Shown here in pieces: positions 45,773 to 54,566 of a DNA stretch of 64,000 bases. A program made the position numbers and the translations under genes. This DNA is from an uncultured bacterium. Lineage in GTDB: Bacteria > Pseudomonadota > Alphaproteobacteria > Sphingomonadales > Sphingomonadaceae. The notes beneath the pieces were generated by a model that was given only the letters and a program-made list of their open reading frames with translations, did no database searches and had not been told where the DNA came from. The stretch spans positions 620,001-684,000 of the forward strand of contig CALOGB020000056.1 of NCBI GenBank assembly GCA_942636505.2, read 5' to 3'. Within the stretch, counting starts at the first letter, position 1. Each line of letters begins with the position of its first letter.

Positions 45773-46031
45773 CACCAGTGCCTCGAGGCAAAACGTTGCA
45801 TATTAGTGACAGTGTTAACAATAGTTGTGTATTAAATCTTCACTAGATCCGAATCAGTTGTCACGCATCTTCCTATAGTCAATCCTGACCAAGGTTAAGG
45901 ACTTAAGAAAATCAGGGTATGGAACTGCGAAATGGTGTTTCGTGGATCGGGTAACTGTAAATAGATGGCATAAGATCATCGAAGAATATTGAGGATGGCT
46001 GAAGGCGCTCAACAATAAGGGGGGAAACCTT
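45773..46031 (+). promoter_or_regulatory. AT-rich leader before TonB receptor 2
   Basis: A 259-base gap with clearly lower GC than the flanking genes (for example around 45800-45850 and 45900-46000) and no ORF. It ends with AAGGGGGGAAACC, a strong ribosome binding site for the receptor. It should hold the receptor promoter. I see no conserved riboswitch in it. Confidence 0.5.
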
Positions 46032-48602
46032 ATGCGGATCGTTACCAGCATTTCACGCGGCGCACTTATCGTAGCGCTCGCCAGCGCCGGACACATGACG
46101 GCCTCCGCGCAAACCGCGTCGGTTACCGTGACCGATCCCCAGACCGGATCTTCCGAGATACCCGACGACATCATCGTCACCGGCACGCGCGCGACAGGCA
46201 TTACCGCGGCCGAAAGCGCTGCCCCGATCAAGGTGCTCGACGCCGAACTCATGAGCCATGTCGGCCAGCCCAATCTCAACCAGGTGCTGACCCAGCTCGT
46301 ACCGTCGTTCACCGCGCAGGCGTTCGGCGGCGACACCGCCAACCTGACGCTGTCGGCGCGGTTGCGTGGGTTGAGCCCGAACCACACGCTGGTCCTGATC
46401 AACGGCAAGCGACGACACGGCACCTCGAACCTCGCCGTCCTCGGCGGACCCTACCAGGGCGCGGCGACCGCCGATCTCGACCTGATCTCGCCAGCGTCGA
46501 TCAAGCGAATCGAGGTGCTCGAGGACGGCGCCGCCGCCCAATATGGCTCGGATGCGATCGCCGGCGTCATCAACGTCATCCTGAAGGACGACAAGGAAGG
46601 CGGCGACGCATCGCTGACCGCTGGAGAGAATTACGACACCGGCGGCCGCACCTATGGGGGAAGCCTGCACCTCGCGACCAAGGTCGGTGAAAGCGGCTTC
46701 ATCAACGTCACCGGCTTCTACCGCTATCACGACTTCACGCAGGTCGGCGGGCTCGATCGCCGCGTCACCGATATCAACGGCAAGCTGCTGACGAGTGCGA
46801 CGACGCCGTCGATCACGCCGCTTCAGCAAAGCCTCTATCCGGGGATGTCCGACTTCCCCTACGTGAACAAGATCAGCGGCGATGCGCAGTCCCGCCTCAT
46901 CAACCTCCAGTATAACTCGGCGTATGATTTCGGCGGTATCGAGGCGTACAGCTTCGGCACCTACTCACGCCGGGTCGCCAGCGCCTATGAGAATGTCCGG
47001 GTGCCGACCCGCGTATCGCGCACCGTCGCAGGCGTAACGACCTATTTCGATCCCGAGGGCGATAGCCCGGTCAACGGCTTTTCCCCGCGGGAGAAGATAC
47101 GCGAAGAGGACATGGCGTTCACCGGCGGCGTCCGCGGCGACGTCAGCGGCTTCCACTACGACCTGTCGTCGACGTTCGGACAGGACAAGAACGAGATCTA
47201 TACCGTCAATTCGGCGAACGCCTCGCTCTACGCAGACACCGGCTTCACGCCGACCACCTTCTACAACGGCTTTTTCAAATCGAGCGAATTGACCGTCAAC
47301 GCCGACTTCACACATGAGATCGAGGCGGGCATGGCGGCCCCGATCAACCTCGCTTTCGGTGGCGAGTATCGCAAGAACGTCTACGAGATCGGCGCGGGCG
47401 ATGCCGCTTCGACCTACAAGGAAGGCGGGCAGTCCTATCCCGGTTTTCGCAGTTCGGATGCGGGCGTCAACGGACGGAATTCGCAGGCGGGCTATGTCGA
47501 TGTCGCGCTGATGCCGGTCGAGGGCTGGAAGGTCGATGTCGCCGGTCGGTACGAACATTATTCCGATTTCGGCAGCAAGTTCATCTACAAGGGCACGACT
47601 CGCTACGACTTCTCCGATGCGTTCGCGCTGCGGGGTACGTTCTCGACGGGGTTCCGGGCACCGACGCTGGCGGAATCGTTCTATTCCGCGACCAACGTCT
47701 CGCCGACCTCCGCGTTCGTGCAGTTGCCGGCCAATTCGGCCGCGGCCAAACTGCTAGGCTTCGCCAATCTGAAACCGGAGAAATCGACCAACTATAGCCT
47801 GGGCACGGTCATCCGGCCGGTGCCGCGCCTGACGATCACGATCGACGCGTACCAGGTGAAGATCGAGGACCGTATTCTCGGCACGGGATCGCTGTTCGGC
47901 GGCGGTGGCGCGACCTCGCCGGTCAACGTCAACTTCCCCGTGGTGACCGCGGCGATCCGTGCGAACGGCAACGTGCTCGATCCGACGGTCACGCAGACCG
48001 GCATCAACATCTTTACCAACGGCGCGGATACCCGGACGCGCGGTATCGATGTCGTTGCCAGCTATGCGAGCGATTTTGGCGAGTATGGCAACGCTACCTG
48101 GACCCTGTCCGGCAACTACAACCAGACCAAGATCACCAAGGTCATGTCGGCACCGCCTTTGGTCAACGTCCTCGGACAGACGATCACGGTGCCCCTGTTC
48201 GATCAAGGCGCCCGCGCCAATATCGAGACAGCGTCGCCGCGGGTGAAGGTCATCGGATCGACCTTCTATTCAATCGAGAAATTCTCGATGACGCTGCGCG
48301 GTACGGTCTATGGAAAGAGCTCGGCCAGATACAGTCCGGACGGCGGCACCTTCTACAAGCAGACGATCGGCACCGCGTTCATCGGCGACGTCGAGTTGAA
48401 CTTCAAGGCGACCGACGACCTCGAACTGTCGATCGGTGCGAACAACGTCTTCAACAAGAAGTCGCCGACGCTCGGCCTGGTGCCGGGTACGACCAACGCG
48501 ACCTTGGTCGGCGGCGGCAACCAGCTCGATGCGCCACTGACGTTCAGCCCGTACGGCATCAACGGCGGCTATTATTATGCGCGCATGAACGTCAGTTTCT
48601 AA
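46032..48602 (+). CDS. TonB-dependent outer membrane receptor 2
   Basis: A receptor of 856 residues. A signal peptide ends near ASAQT, and DDIIVTGTRATG follows as a TonB-box-like segment. The plug includes LRGLSPNHTLVLINGKRR and IKRIEVLEDGAAAQYGSDA. The barrel ends with YYYARMNVSF, a terminal phenylalanine as required for BamA. The sequence type is the sphingomonad-expanded TonB receptor family, with no substrate evident from sequence. Its position between an amine oxidase and an exported RidA suggests an amine- or peptide-like ligand, which is inference. Confidence 0.88.
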   Translation: MRIVTSISRGALIVALASAGHMTASAQTASVTVTDPQTGSSEIPDDIIVTGTRATGITAAESAAPIKVLDAELMSHVGQPNLNQVLTQLVPSFTAQAFGGDTANLTLSARLRGLSPNHTLVLINGKRRHGTSNLAVLGGPYQGAATADLDLISPASIKRIEVLEDGAAAQYGSDAIAGVINVILKDDKEGGDASLTAGENYDTGGRTYGGSLHLATKVGESGFINVTGFYRYHDFTQVGGLDRRVTDINGKLLTSATTPSITPLQQSLYPGMSDFPYVNKISGDAQSRLINLQYNSAYDFGGIEAYSFGTYSRRVASAYENVRVPTRVSRTVAGVTTYFDPEGDSPVNGFSPREKIREEDMAFTGGVRGDVSGFHYDLSSTFGQDKNEIYTVNSANASLYADTGFTPTTFYNGFFKSSELTVNADFTHEIEAGMAAPINLAFGGEYRKNVYEIGAGDAASTYKEGGQSYPGFRSSDAGVNGRNSQAGYVDVALMPVEGWKVDVAGRYEHYSDFGSKFIYKGTTRYDFSDAFALRGTFSTGFRAPTLAESFYSATNVSPTSAFVQLPANSAAAKLLGFANLKPEKSTNYSLGTVIRPVPRLTITIDAYQVKIEDRILGTGSLFGGGGATSPVNVNFPVVTAAIRANGNVLDPTVTQTGINIFTNGADTRTRGIDVVASYASDFGEYGNATWTLSGNYNQTKITKVMSAPPLVNVLGQTITVPLFDQGARANIETASPRVKVIGSTFYSIEKFSMTLRGTVYGKSSARYSPDGGTFYKQTIGTAFIGDVELNFKATDDLELSIGANNVFNKKSPTLGLVPGTTNATLVGGGNQLDAPLTFSPYGINGGYYYARMNVSF

Positions 48603-48655
48603 TGTCTGCCGGGCGCCGGAAACATCCGGCGCCCGGTTTCTACGAGGGGATATCC

Positions 48656-49174
48656 ATGACGAAGACTTTTGTTAGATCGCTTGCCCTGTTCGCAGCGCTG
48701 GTGGGCGCTTCGGTTGCCGGTGCACAGACCCCCAAATCCGGCATCGTCCGCCATACCAATACGCCACCGGGGCTGATTCTGCAGGGTGTCACCGTGCCGG
48801 CGGGGGCGAAGATGCTCTATCTCAGCGGACAGTTGGCAGCCCCGATCGATCCGGCGAGCAAGACGCCACCTGCGCAGCTGACGATCGCAGATTTCGGCGA
48901 TACCAAGACGCAGACGATCAGCGTGTTCACTAAGATCAAGACCATCCTGGCCGCGCAGGGCTATGCGATGAGCGACATCATCAAGCTGACCGTGTTCGTC
49001 GCGGGCGATCCGAAGCTCGGCGGCAAGATGGACTTTGCCGGCATGAACGATGCGTTCAAGATGTATTTCGGGACGGCGGAGAATCCGAACACCGTTGCGC
49101 GATCGACCGTTCAGGTCGCAGCGTTGGCAGGGCCGGCGTTCCTGGTCGAGATCGAGGCGACGGCGGCGAAATAA
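48656..49174 (+). CDS. Exported RidA-family imine deaminase
   Basis: A protein of 172 residues of the RidA/YjgF family, which hydrolyses reactive enamines and imines. The first 22 residues form a signal peptide (LALFAALVGASVAGAQT), unusual for the family, so it acts in the periplasm. The active-site arginine is visible in ARSTVQVAALAGP, followed by FLVEIEATA. Both belong to the standard RidA ending. It starts 53 bases after TonB receptor 2 and is likely its operon partner. Together with the amine oxidase it could detoxify the imine products. Confidence 0.87.
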   Translation: MTKTFVRSLALFAALVGASVAGAQTPKSGIVRHTNTPPGLILQGVTVPAGAKMLYLSGQLAAPIDPASKTPPAQLTIADFGDTKTQTISVFTKIKTILAAQGYAMSDIIKLTVFVAGDPKLGGKMDFAGMNDAFKMYFGTAENPNTVARSTVQVAALAGPAFLVEIEATAAK

Positions 49175-49344
49175 ATTCGGGCGAAAATGGCCTCGTGTTC
49201 GCTTTCGATATCAGGTGCTTGGTCCGGTCGGGTGGTTGGCTGAACGTAACCCGCGACTGGATCGAGGCCAGATCGGATGCGTAACGAATTGACGCTCGGG
49301 GCGGTGCGTGGGACGATGTTGGACACACCGGATCGGAGACCGCC

Positions 49345-49824
49345 ATGCTCGTCCCCCCGCTCGTTCACGGACTGATCCTCGCCTTTGTCATCGGCATCGT
49401 CGCGGGGTTGCGCGCGATGCTAGCGCCTGCCGCGGTAGCCTGGGCCGCGAGCAAGGGGACGTTGCCGTTGCAGGGGACATGGCTCGCGTTCCTCGGCTAC
49501 CGGTTCACGCAGTGGATCTTCACACTGCTCGCGGCAGCCGAACTCGTCACCGATCAGCTGCCGTCCACACCCAGCCGCAAGGTGCCGCCGCAGTTCGTGG
49601 CGCGGCTGCTCACGGGCGGGGTATCGGGTGCGGCGGTGGGGTACGGCATCGGCGTGCCGTTGCCGGGAATCGTTCTCGGGATCGTCGGTGCGGTCTTCGG
49701 AATTTATGGCGGCGCGGCCTTGCGCGCGCGACTGGCGGCAACGTTCGGCAGCGATCGACCGGCGGCGCTGATCGAGGATGCGGTCGCGATCCTCCTGGCG
49801 GTGCTGGTGGTGCTGTCGATCTGA
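49345..49824 (+). CDS. DUF4126-type membrane protein
   Basis: A protein of 159 residues with four to five hydrophobic helices (ALAFVIGIVAGL-like start, FTQWIFTLLAAAEL, GVSGAAVGYGIGVPLPGIVLG, AVAILLAVLVVLSI). The pattern PxTPSRKVPP between helices two and three and R-A-M-L-A-P in the first fit DUF4126. It is an inner membrane protein of unknown role. Its stop overlaps the next start as TGATG, so it is coupled to the flavoprotein operon. Confidence 0.68.
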   Translation: MLVPPLVHGLILAFVIGIVAGLRAMLAPAAVAWAASKGTLPLQGTWLAFLGYRFTQWIFTLLAAAELVTDQLPSTPSRKVPPQFVARLLTGGVSGAAVGYGIGVPLPGIVLGIVGAVFGIYGGAALRARLAATFGSDRPAALIEDAVAILLAVLVVLSI

Positions 49825-51203
49825 TGCGGACTTTCGATGCGATCATCGTCGGTGCCGGGCAGGCCGGGCCACCGCTAGCAGGCCGCCTTACCGACGCGGG
49901 CATGGCGGTCGCACTGATCGAGCGGAAGCTGGTTGGCGGGACCTGCGTCAATACCGGCTGCATGCCGACCAAGACGCTGGTGGCGAGTGCCTATGCCGCG
50001 CACCTCGCACGACGCGCGGCGGATTTCGGCATCGCGACCGGCGACGTCACGGTCGACATGCCCGCCGTCGCGGCGCGCGCGCGCAAGGTCGTGATGGACG
50101 CGCGATCGGGCAACGAGCGCTGGCTCGAGGGTATGGCCGGGCTCACGTTCCTGCGCGGCCACGCCCGCTTCACCGGACCGCGGACGATCGAGGTCGACGG
50201 CGAGGAGATGACCGCGCCGCGCATCTTCCTCAACGTCGGTGGGCGCGCGATCGTGCCGGACATGCCAGGTGTCGGCGACGTGCCGCATCTCGACAATACC
50301 GACATGGTCGCGCTGGAACAGATTCCCGCGCATCTCGTCGTCGTCGGCGGAAGCTATGTCGGGCTCGAGTTCGCGCAGATGTATCGCCGGTTCGGCGCCG
50401 CGGTGACGGTGGTGGAGCGCGGCGAACGGCTGATCGCGCACGAGGACGCGGACGTGTCGGACGCCGTGCGAGGCATATTGGAAGACGAAGGAATCGTGGT
50501 GCGAACCGGCGCGAACTGCATCGCCTTCGCGCGGCATGCGGACGGCGTCGCGGTATCGGTCGATTGCCAAGCGGGCGATCCGAAGGTGATCGGAAGCCAT
50601 GTGCTGCTCGCGGTCGGCCGGCGCCCGAATACCGACGATCTCGGGCTTGATCTCGCCGGGATCGAGACCGATGCGAAAGGCTACGTCACCGTCGACGACA
50701 TGCTGCAGACCAACGTGCCGGGCGTTTGGGCGCTGGGCGATTGCAACGGGCGCGGCGCGTTCACGCATACCGCGTATAACGATTTCGAGATCGTCGCGGC
50801 GAACCTGCTCGATCATGACGATCGGACGCTGAGCCAGCGACTGGTCGGCTACGCGCTCTATACCGATCCGCCGCTCGGCCGCGTGGGGATGACGCAGGCG
50901 GAGGCGGAGAAGACGGGGCGGCCGATCCTGGTCTCTAAGCGGCCGATGACTCGCGTCGGGCGCGCGGTCGAAAAAGGCGAGACGAAGGGGTTCATGAAGA
51001 TCGTGGCGGATGCGGATACACAACGGATTTTGGGGGCGGCGATCCTCGGCACTGGCGGCGACGAGGCGATCCACGGGATCCTCGACATGATGAACGCCGA
51101 CCAGCCGGTGTCCGCGCTGCGCTGGGCGGTACCGATCCACCCGACCGTGTCCGAACTGATCCCGACGCTGCTGCTCGGGCTCGAACCGGTGGCGCAGACA
51201 TGA
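49824..51203 (+). CDS. Mercuric-reductase-like pyridine nucleotide-disulfide oxidoreductase
   Basis: A flavoprotein of 459 residues. The FAD site is IIVGAGQAGPPLA. The redox-active disulfide is CVNTGC (cysteines 41 and 46). The NAD(P)H fold begins VVVGGSYVGLEF, and the C-terminal dimer partner motif IHPTVSELIP supplies the His-Glu pair. It lacks the N-terminal heavy-metal domain and the C-terminal vicinal cysteines of MerA, so mercury reduction is unlikely. It may act on another disulfide or electron carrier. It is coupled to its neighbours by TGATG and ATGA overlaps. Confidence 0.85.
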   Translation: MRTFDAIIVGAGQAGPPLAGRLTDAGMAVALIERKLVGGTCVNTGCMPTKTLVASAYAAHLARRAADFGIATGDVTVDMPAVAARARKVVMDARSGNERWLEGMAGLTFLRGHARFTGPRTIEVDGEEMTAPRIFLNVGGRAIVPDMPGVGDVPHLDNTDMVALEQIPAHLVVVGGSYVGLEFAQMYRRFGAAVTVVERGERLIAHEDADVSDAVRGILEDEGIVVRTGANCIAFARHADGVAVSVDCQAGDPKVIGSHVLLAVGRRPNTDDLGLDLAGIETDAKGYVTVDDMLQTNVPGVWALGDCNGRGAFTHTAYNDFEIVAANLLDHDDRTLSQRLVGYALYTDPPLGRVGMTQAEAEKTGRPILVSKRPMTRVGRAVEKGETKGFMKIVADADTQRILGAAILGTGGDEAIHGILDMMNADQPVSALRWAVPIHPTVSELIPTLLLGLEPVAQT

Positions 51204-52858
51204 GCGATCTCGGCGCGCGCGATCACCAGATGTTCCCGGTGCTCAACGCGGAGCAACTTCAGACGGCAAAGCGCTTTGCGAGCGGTCCGGCGCGCGTCTT
51301 TACCGCGGGCGAGCAGGTCTATGCGATCGGCGAGCACGGCGTTGCGGCATGGCTCGTGCTCGAAGGAACGATCGACGTCGTCCGTCGCGACGGGCTGAGC
51401 CACGAGGCGCCGATCACGACGCACGGCCCGGGGCAGTTGACGGGCGAGGTCAACCAGCTTGCAGGACGCCCGACTATCGCGGGAGGCACCGCTGGCCCCG
51501 CCGGTTGCACCGCGCTGCCGTTCGACCCGGCGCACCTGCGCGCGCTGATGGTCGGCTCCGCGGACGTCGGCGAGATCGTGATGCGCGCGCTGATCCTGCG
51601 CCGCGTCGGCCTGATCGAGCAGGGTAGCGGGGGAACGGTGATCGTCGGCCTGCCGGACAGTCCCGACGTCGTCCGGCTACAGGGGTTTCTCACGCGATCG
51701 GGCTATCCGAACATCGTCCTCGATGCGGCGTCCGACGACGAGGGGCGTGCCCTGGTCGAGCGGACCGGCGTCGCGTTGAGCGATCTGCCGCTGGTCGTTT
51801 GTCCGAACGGTACGGTGCTCAAAAGGCCGTCTGATATCGAGGTTGCGGCCTGCCTTGGCATCACGCCAGAGCTCAATCCCGACACCGTGTACGACGTTGC
51901 GATCGTCGGTGCAGGGCCGGCGGGGCTGGCGGCCGCGGTGTATGCGGCGTCCGAGGGGCTATCGGTGATCGTGCTCGACGAGCGTGCGATCGGCGGGCAG
52001 GCGGGGGCATCGGCGCGGATCGAGAACTATTTGGGCTTCCCGACCGGCATTTCGGGGCAGGCGCTGGCCGGGCGTGCGTTCAATCAGGCGCTCAAGTTCG
52101 GCGCGGAGATCGCGATCCCGTTGACCGTCGAGCATCTCGATTGCGACGAGGATCGGCCCGCGGGCGACCCCCTCGCGCTCGAACTGCCGGGTGATCGACG
52201 CGTCCAGTCGCGAACCGTGATCGTCGCATCGGGCGCGCGGTATCGGCGGCCGGACATCCCCGACCTAGCGGAGTTCGAGGGCGCCGGCGTGTCCTATTGG
52301 GCATCGCCGATCGAGGCGCGGTTGTGCGAGGGCGAGGAGGTCGCGCTGGTCGGCGGCGGCAATTCGGCCGGGCAGGCGGTGGTGTTCCTCGCACCGCGCG
52401 TGAAACACCTGCACCTGATCGTCCGCCGCCCGCTGGCCGCGACGATGTCGAAATATTTGATCGACCGGATCGCCGCGCTGCCCAACGTGACGATCCGCGT
52501 CGGTACCGAGATCGTCGGGCTGGAGGGCGAGCGCGCGACTGGACTGACGGCGGCGATCTTCCGCCAACGCAGCGACGGCGCGGAGACGCGCTGCGCGATG
52601 CGGCACCTGTTCCTGTTCATCGGCGCGGACCCCAATGCGGGGTGGCTGAAGGGCTGTGTCGACACCGACGAAAAGGGGTTCATCGTCACCGGTGCCGCCG
52701 AGCTGCCGTTGCAGACGAGCCGCGCGGGCGTCTTCGCGATCGGCGACGTCCGCGCCGGATCGACCAAGCGCGTCGCCGCGGCGGTCGGCGAAGGCGCAGC
52801 GGTGGTCGCGCAGATCCACACGGTTTTGGCCGACATGGCGGAAAGGCACGCGGAATGA
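51200..52858 (+). CDS. CNB-domain / thioredoxin-reductase-like flavoprotein without CxxC
   Basis: A protein of 552 residues in three parts. Residues about 20-140 look like a cyclic-nucleotide-binding (cAMP-receptor-type) domain. Residues about 145-220 form a thioredoxin/glutaredoxin-like fold (VIVGLPDSPDVVRLQGFLTR) without active-site cysteines. Residues about 230-550 match thioredoxin reductase: VAIVGAGPAGLAAAVYAASE, GQAGASARIENYLGFP and FAIGDVRAGSTKRVAAAVGEG. The canonical CATC is replaced by WASP (GVSYWASPIEA), so it cannot use the standard TrxR chemistry. It may pass electrons to another acceptor or sense a nucleotide. It overlaps both neighbours by ATGA. Confidence 0.85.
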   Translation: MSDLGARDHQMFPVLNAEQLQTAKRFASGPARVFTAGEQVYAIGEHGVAAWLVLEGTIDVVRRDGLSHEAPITTHGPGQLTGEVNQLAGRPTIAGGTAGPAGCTALPFDPAHLRALMVGSADVGEIVMRALILRRVGLIEQGSGGTVIVGLPDSPDVVRLQGFLTRSGYPNIVLDAASDDEGRALVERTGVALSDLPLVVCPNGTVLKRPSDIEVAACLGITPELNPDTVYDVAIVGAGPAGLAAAVYAASEGLSVIVLDERAIGGQAGASARIENYLGFPTGISGQALAGRAFNQALKFGAEIAIPLTVEHLDCDEDRPAGDPLALELPGDRRVQSRTVIVASGARYRRPDIPDLAEFEGAGVSYWASPIEARLCEGEEVALVGGGNSAGQAVVFLAPRVKHLHLIVRRPLAATMSKYLIDRIAALPNVTIRVGTEIVGLEGERATGLTAAIFRQRSDGAETRCAMRHLFLFIGADPNAGWLKGCVDTDEKGFIVTGAAELPLQTSRAGVFAIGDVRAGSTKRVAAAVGEGAAVVAQIHTVLADMAERHAE

Positions 52859-53160
52859 GCTACGGTTGCACACATATGGATACGATCCGCGACGTGACGC
52901 CGAGCGCGAAGGGATGCGAGGACTGCCTCCGGATCGGCAGCGAATGGGTGCATCTGCGGCTGTGCCGCGAATGCGGTCATGTCGGCTGTTGCGACGACTC
53001 CCCGCACCGCCACGCGACCGCACACTTCCACGCGACACGGCATCCGATCATCGAAGGGTATGACCCGCCTGAGGGCTGGGGCTGGTGTTTCGTGGACGAG
53101 ACGATGGTGGACCTGCCGGACCAGACGCCGCAGGTGGGGCCGATCCCGCGCTATGTTTGA
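52855..53160 (+). CDS. UBP-type zinc finger protein
   Basis: A protein of 101 residues with the UBP (ubiquitin-hydrolase) zinc-finger signature: CTH near the start, CEDC, WVHLRLCRECGHVGCCDDS, then HRHATAHFHATRHP and the end GWCFVDE. The Cys and His ligands for the zinc ions appear complete. In eukaryotes such fingers bind the free C-terminus of ubiquitin; bacteria lack ubiquitin, so the ligand here is unknown. The ATG overlaps the stop of the flavoprotein (ATGA), so the two proteins are made together and may interact. Confidence 0.88.
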   Translation: MSYGCTHMDTIRDVTPSAKGCEDCLRIGSEWVHLRLCRECGHVGCCDDSPHRHATAHFHATRHPIIEGYDPPEGWGWCFVDETMVDLPDQTPQVGPIPRYV

Positions 53161-53524
53161 GAGGGCGGCGGGGCGGTCATCTCCGCCGTGCAATACTCTT
53201 TATCCCGCGCATACGAGAGCTTAGACGAACCATCAACCAGTACACCTCCCCGGCGGAGGCCGGGGCCCAATTGGTATGGCCTCAGTGGCTGGGCGTGAAC
53301 CTCCGCTAGCTACGTTGCCCAATTGGGCCCCGGCCTCTGCCGGGGAGGTGCCTAGGCAAGAGGCGTTCGCCACGCTGATCGAAGGTGTAAGCCATTAGGA
53401 GGCCCGTACGGTCTCGAACTAGCGCCGCTATCGTGCGGCGCTGTATTCAACGCATTCCCCCACGCTTGCCTCACCACATGCGGAAGGGTAGCCGACGCCA
53501 TCGGTAAAGGCGTGGGTGATCGAA
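53161..53524. other. Intergenic region with one family A palindrome
   Basis: About 360 bases between the zinc finger and the cyclophilin genes. I see no credible ORF, tRNA or terminator with a T-tract. The left half is the palindrome at 53243-53350, and the right half (53351-53524) shows nothing recognisable beyond space for the cyclophilin promoter. Confidence 0.5.
53243..53350. repeat. Family A palindrome, copy 2
   Basis: Arms of 32 bases, CACCTCCCCGGCGGAGGCCG...CCCAATTGG and its inverse, with one mismatch: the best-preserved copy in the window. The core is about 43 bases. Here it stands alone, with no family B partner. Confidence 0.85.
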
Positions 53525-54214
53525 ATGCGGCGTTTGATGATCGGCTTCGTAGCCATTGTGGCCTTAGCGACGGCAGGAACGGCGCAGCCGGCAAGGCGGT
53601 CGGTACAGCGCGCCGAACCGGGACCGAAGCCGGGCCTTGTTCGAGTGCGCTTAGTCACGTCGGAGGGGCCGATCCTGCTGGCGCTCGACGCCCGCCATGC
53701 GCCGAAGACGACCGCGAATTTCCTCGCCTATGTCGATGACGGTCGGTTCGACGGGACCGACTTCTATCGCGCCAGCCGCCAGAAGTCGGCCCCGAAGCTC
53801 GGCTTCATTCAGGCGGGCATTCGCACCGATGCACGGCGGATCCTGCCGCCGTTTCCGCTCGAGACCACCGCGATGACCGGGATCAAGCATCTCGATGCGA
53901 CGATCTCGATGGCGCGGGGGATGACGCCGGCATCGGCTGGCGGGAATTTCTTCATCACGGTCGGGCCGGCGCCGGCGATGGACGCGCGCGCGGGCTATCC
54001 GGGTTATGCGGCGTTCGGGCATGTCGTCGCGGGGATGGACGTGGTCAAGCGCATCCTTGCCAAGCCGACTGGTGGCGGGATGGACGCGTTCAAGGACCAG
54101 ATGATCCTGAAGCGGGTCGCACTGGTGAGCGCGCGGCGGTTGGATGGCATGGCCAAGCCGACGGGACTGCCGCGGGCGTGGCTGATCGAGACGGGGCCGC
54201 AGCGGCGGAAGTGA
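53525..54214 (+). CDS. Exported cyclophilin-type peptidyl-prolyl isomerase
   Basis: A protein of 229 residues. A signal peptide (MIGFVAIVALATAGTAQ) is followed by the cyclophilin barrel: VRLVTSEGPILLALDARHAPKT-type start, DGTDFYRAS, the F-I-Q-A-G segment GFIQAGIRTDAR, and the conserved NFFITVG and FGHVVAGMDVV. The domain is shorter than eukaryotic cyclophilin and lacks some active-site residues around the catalytic arginine, although an R is present in FYRAS. It probably acts in the periplasm. The start at 53525 is preferred over a GTG three codons before. Confidence 0.88.
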   Translation: MRRLMIGFVAIVALATAGTAQPARRSVQRAEPGPKPGLVRVRLVTSEGPILLALDARHAPKTTANFLAYVDDGRFDGTDFYRASRQKSAPKLGFIQAGIRTDARRILPPFPLETTAMTGIKHLDATISMARGMTPASAGGNFFITVGPAPAMDARAGYPGYAAFGHVVAGMDVVKRILAKPTGGGMDAFKDQMILKRVALVSARRLDGMAKPTGLPRAWLIETGPQRRK

Positions 54215-54320
54215 GGGGTGGGCGCGGCTGCGCGTCGCTTCGAACGTTTGTCAGTTTGGTTAGTGGAGTGGCGTTTCCTTCGCATGCTTCTGGCGCAAAG
54301 GTGGTCGCCATCGACTTCTG

Positions 54321-54430
54321 CACCGCCCCGGCGAAGGCCGGGGTCCAATTGGAAAGGTCAAAATGATGGCTGTTTGCCTTTTAGGTCAGCAGCCTCCCCC
54401 AATTGGGCCCCGGCCTCCGCCGGGGTGGTG
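54321..54430. repeat. Family A palindrome, copy 3
   Basis: Arms CACCGCCCCGGCGAAGGCCG...CCAATTGG and ...CCAATTGGGCCCCGGCCTCCGC plus CGGGGTGGTG, inverted around about 43 bases. It is followed 50 bases later by a family B element, as at 11844-12048. Confidence 0.82.
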
Positions 54431-54480
54431 TTGTGGAAACTGGTCCCCGCAGACCCTTAAATCAGTTGTCACAACCCTCT

Positions 54481-54558
54481 GTTCTCCCGCGAAGGCGGGA
54501 GCCCAGGGTAACTAACGTAGGTGTTCGTGGCTCCTGGATCCCCGCCTTCGCGGGGCAC
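54481..54558. repeat. Family B palindrome, copy 2
   Basis: Arms GTTCTCCCGCGAAGGCGGGA... and ...TCCCCGCCTTCGCGGGGCAC, inverted. The arms match copy 1 (11969-12048) closely while the core differs. It ends about eight bases before the stop of the FAD dehydrogenase gene. Confidence 0.8.
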
Positions 54559-54566
54559 GAAACGGC

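Larger units (their letters stand above)
54215..54566. other. Intergenic region made of one A-B repeat composite
   Basis: About 350 bases between convergent genes. It contains the palindromes at 54321-54430 and 54481-54558 and otherwise nothing recognisable. There is no T-tract terminator. Confidence 0.5.

Noticed and set aside
49824-51203. Mercury resistance (merA) for the disulfide oxidoreductase
   Set aside because: It lacks the metal-binding N-terminal domain and the C-terminal cysteine pair, and no mer genes are near.
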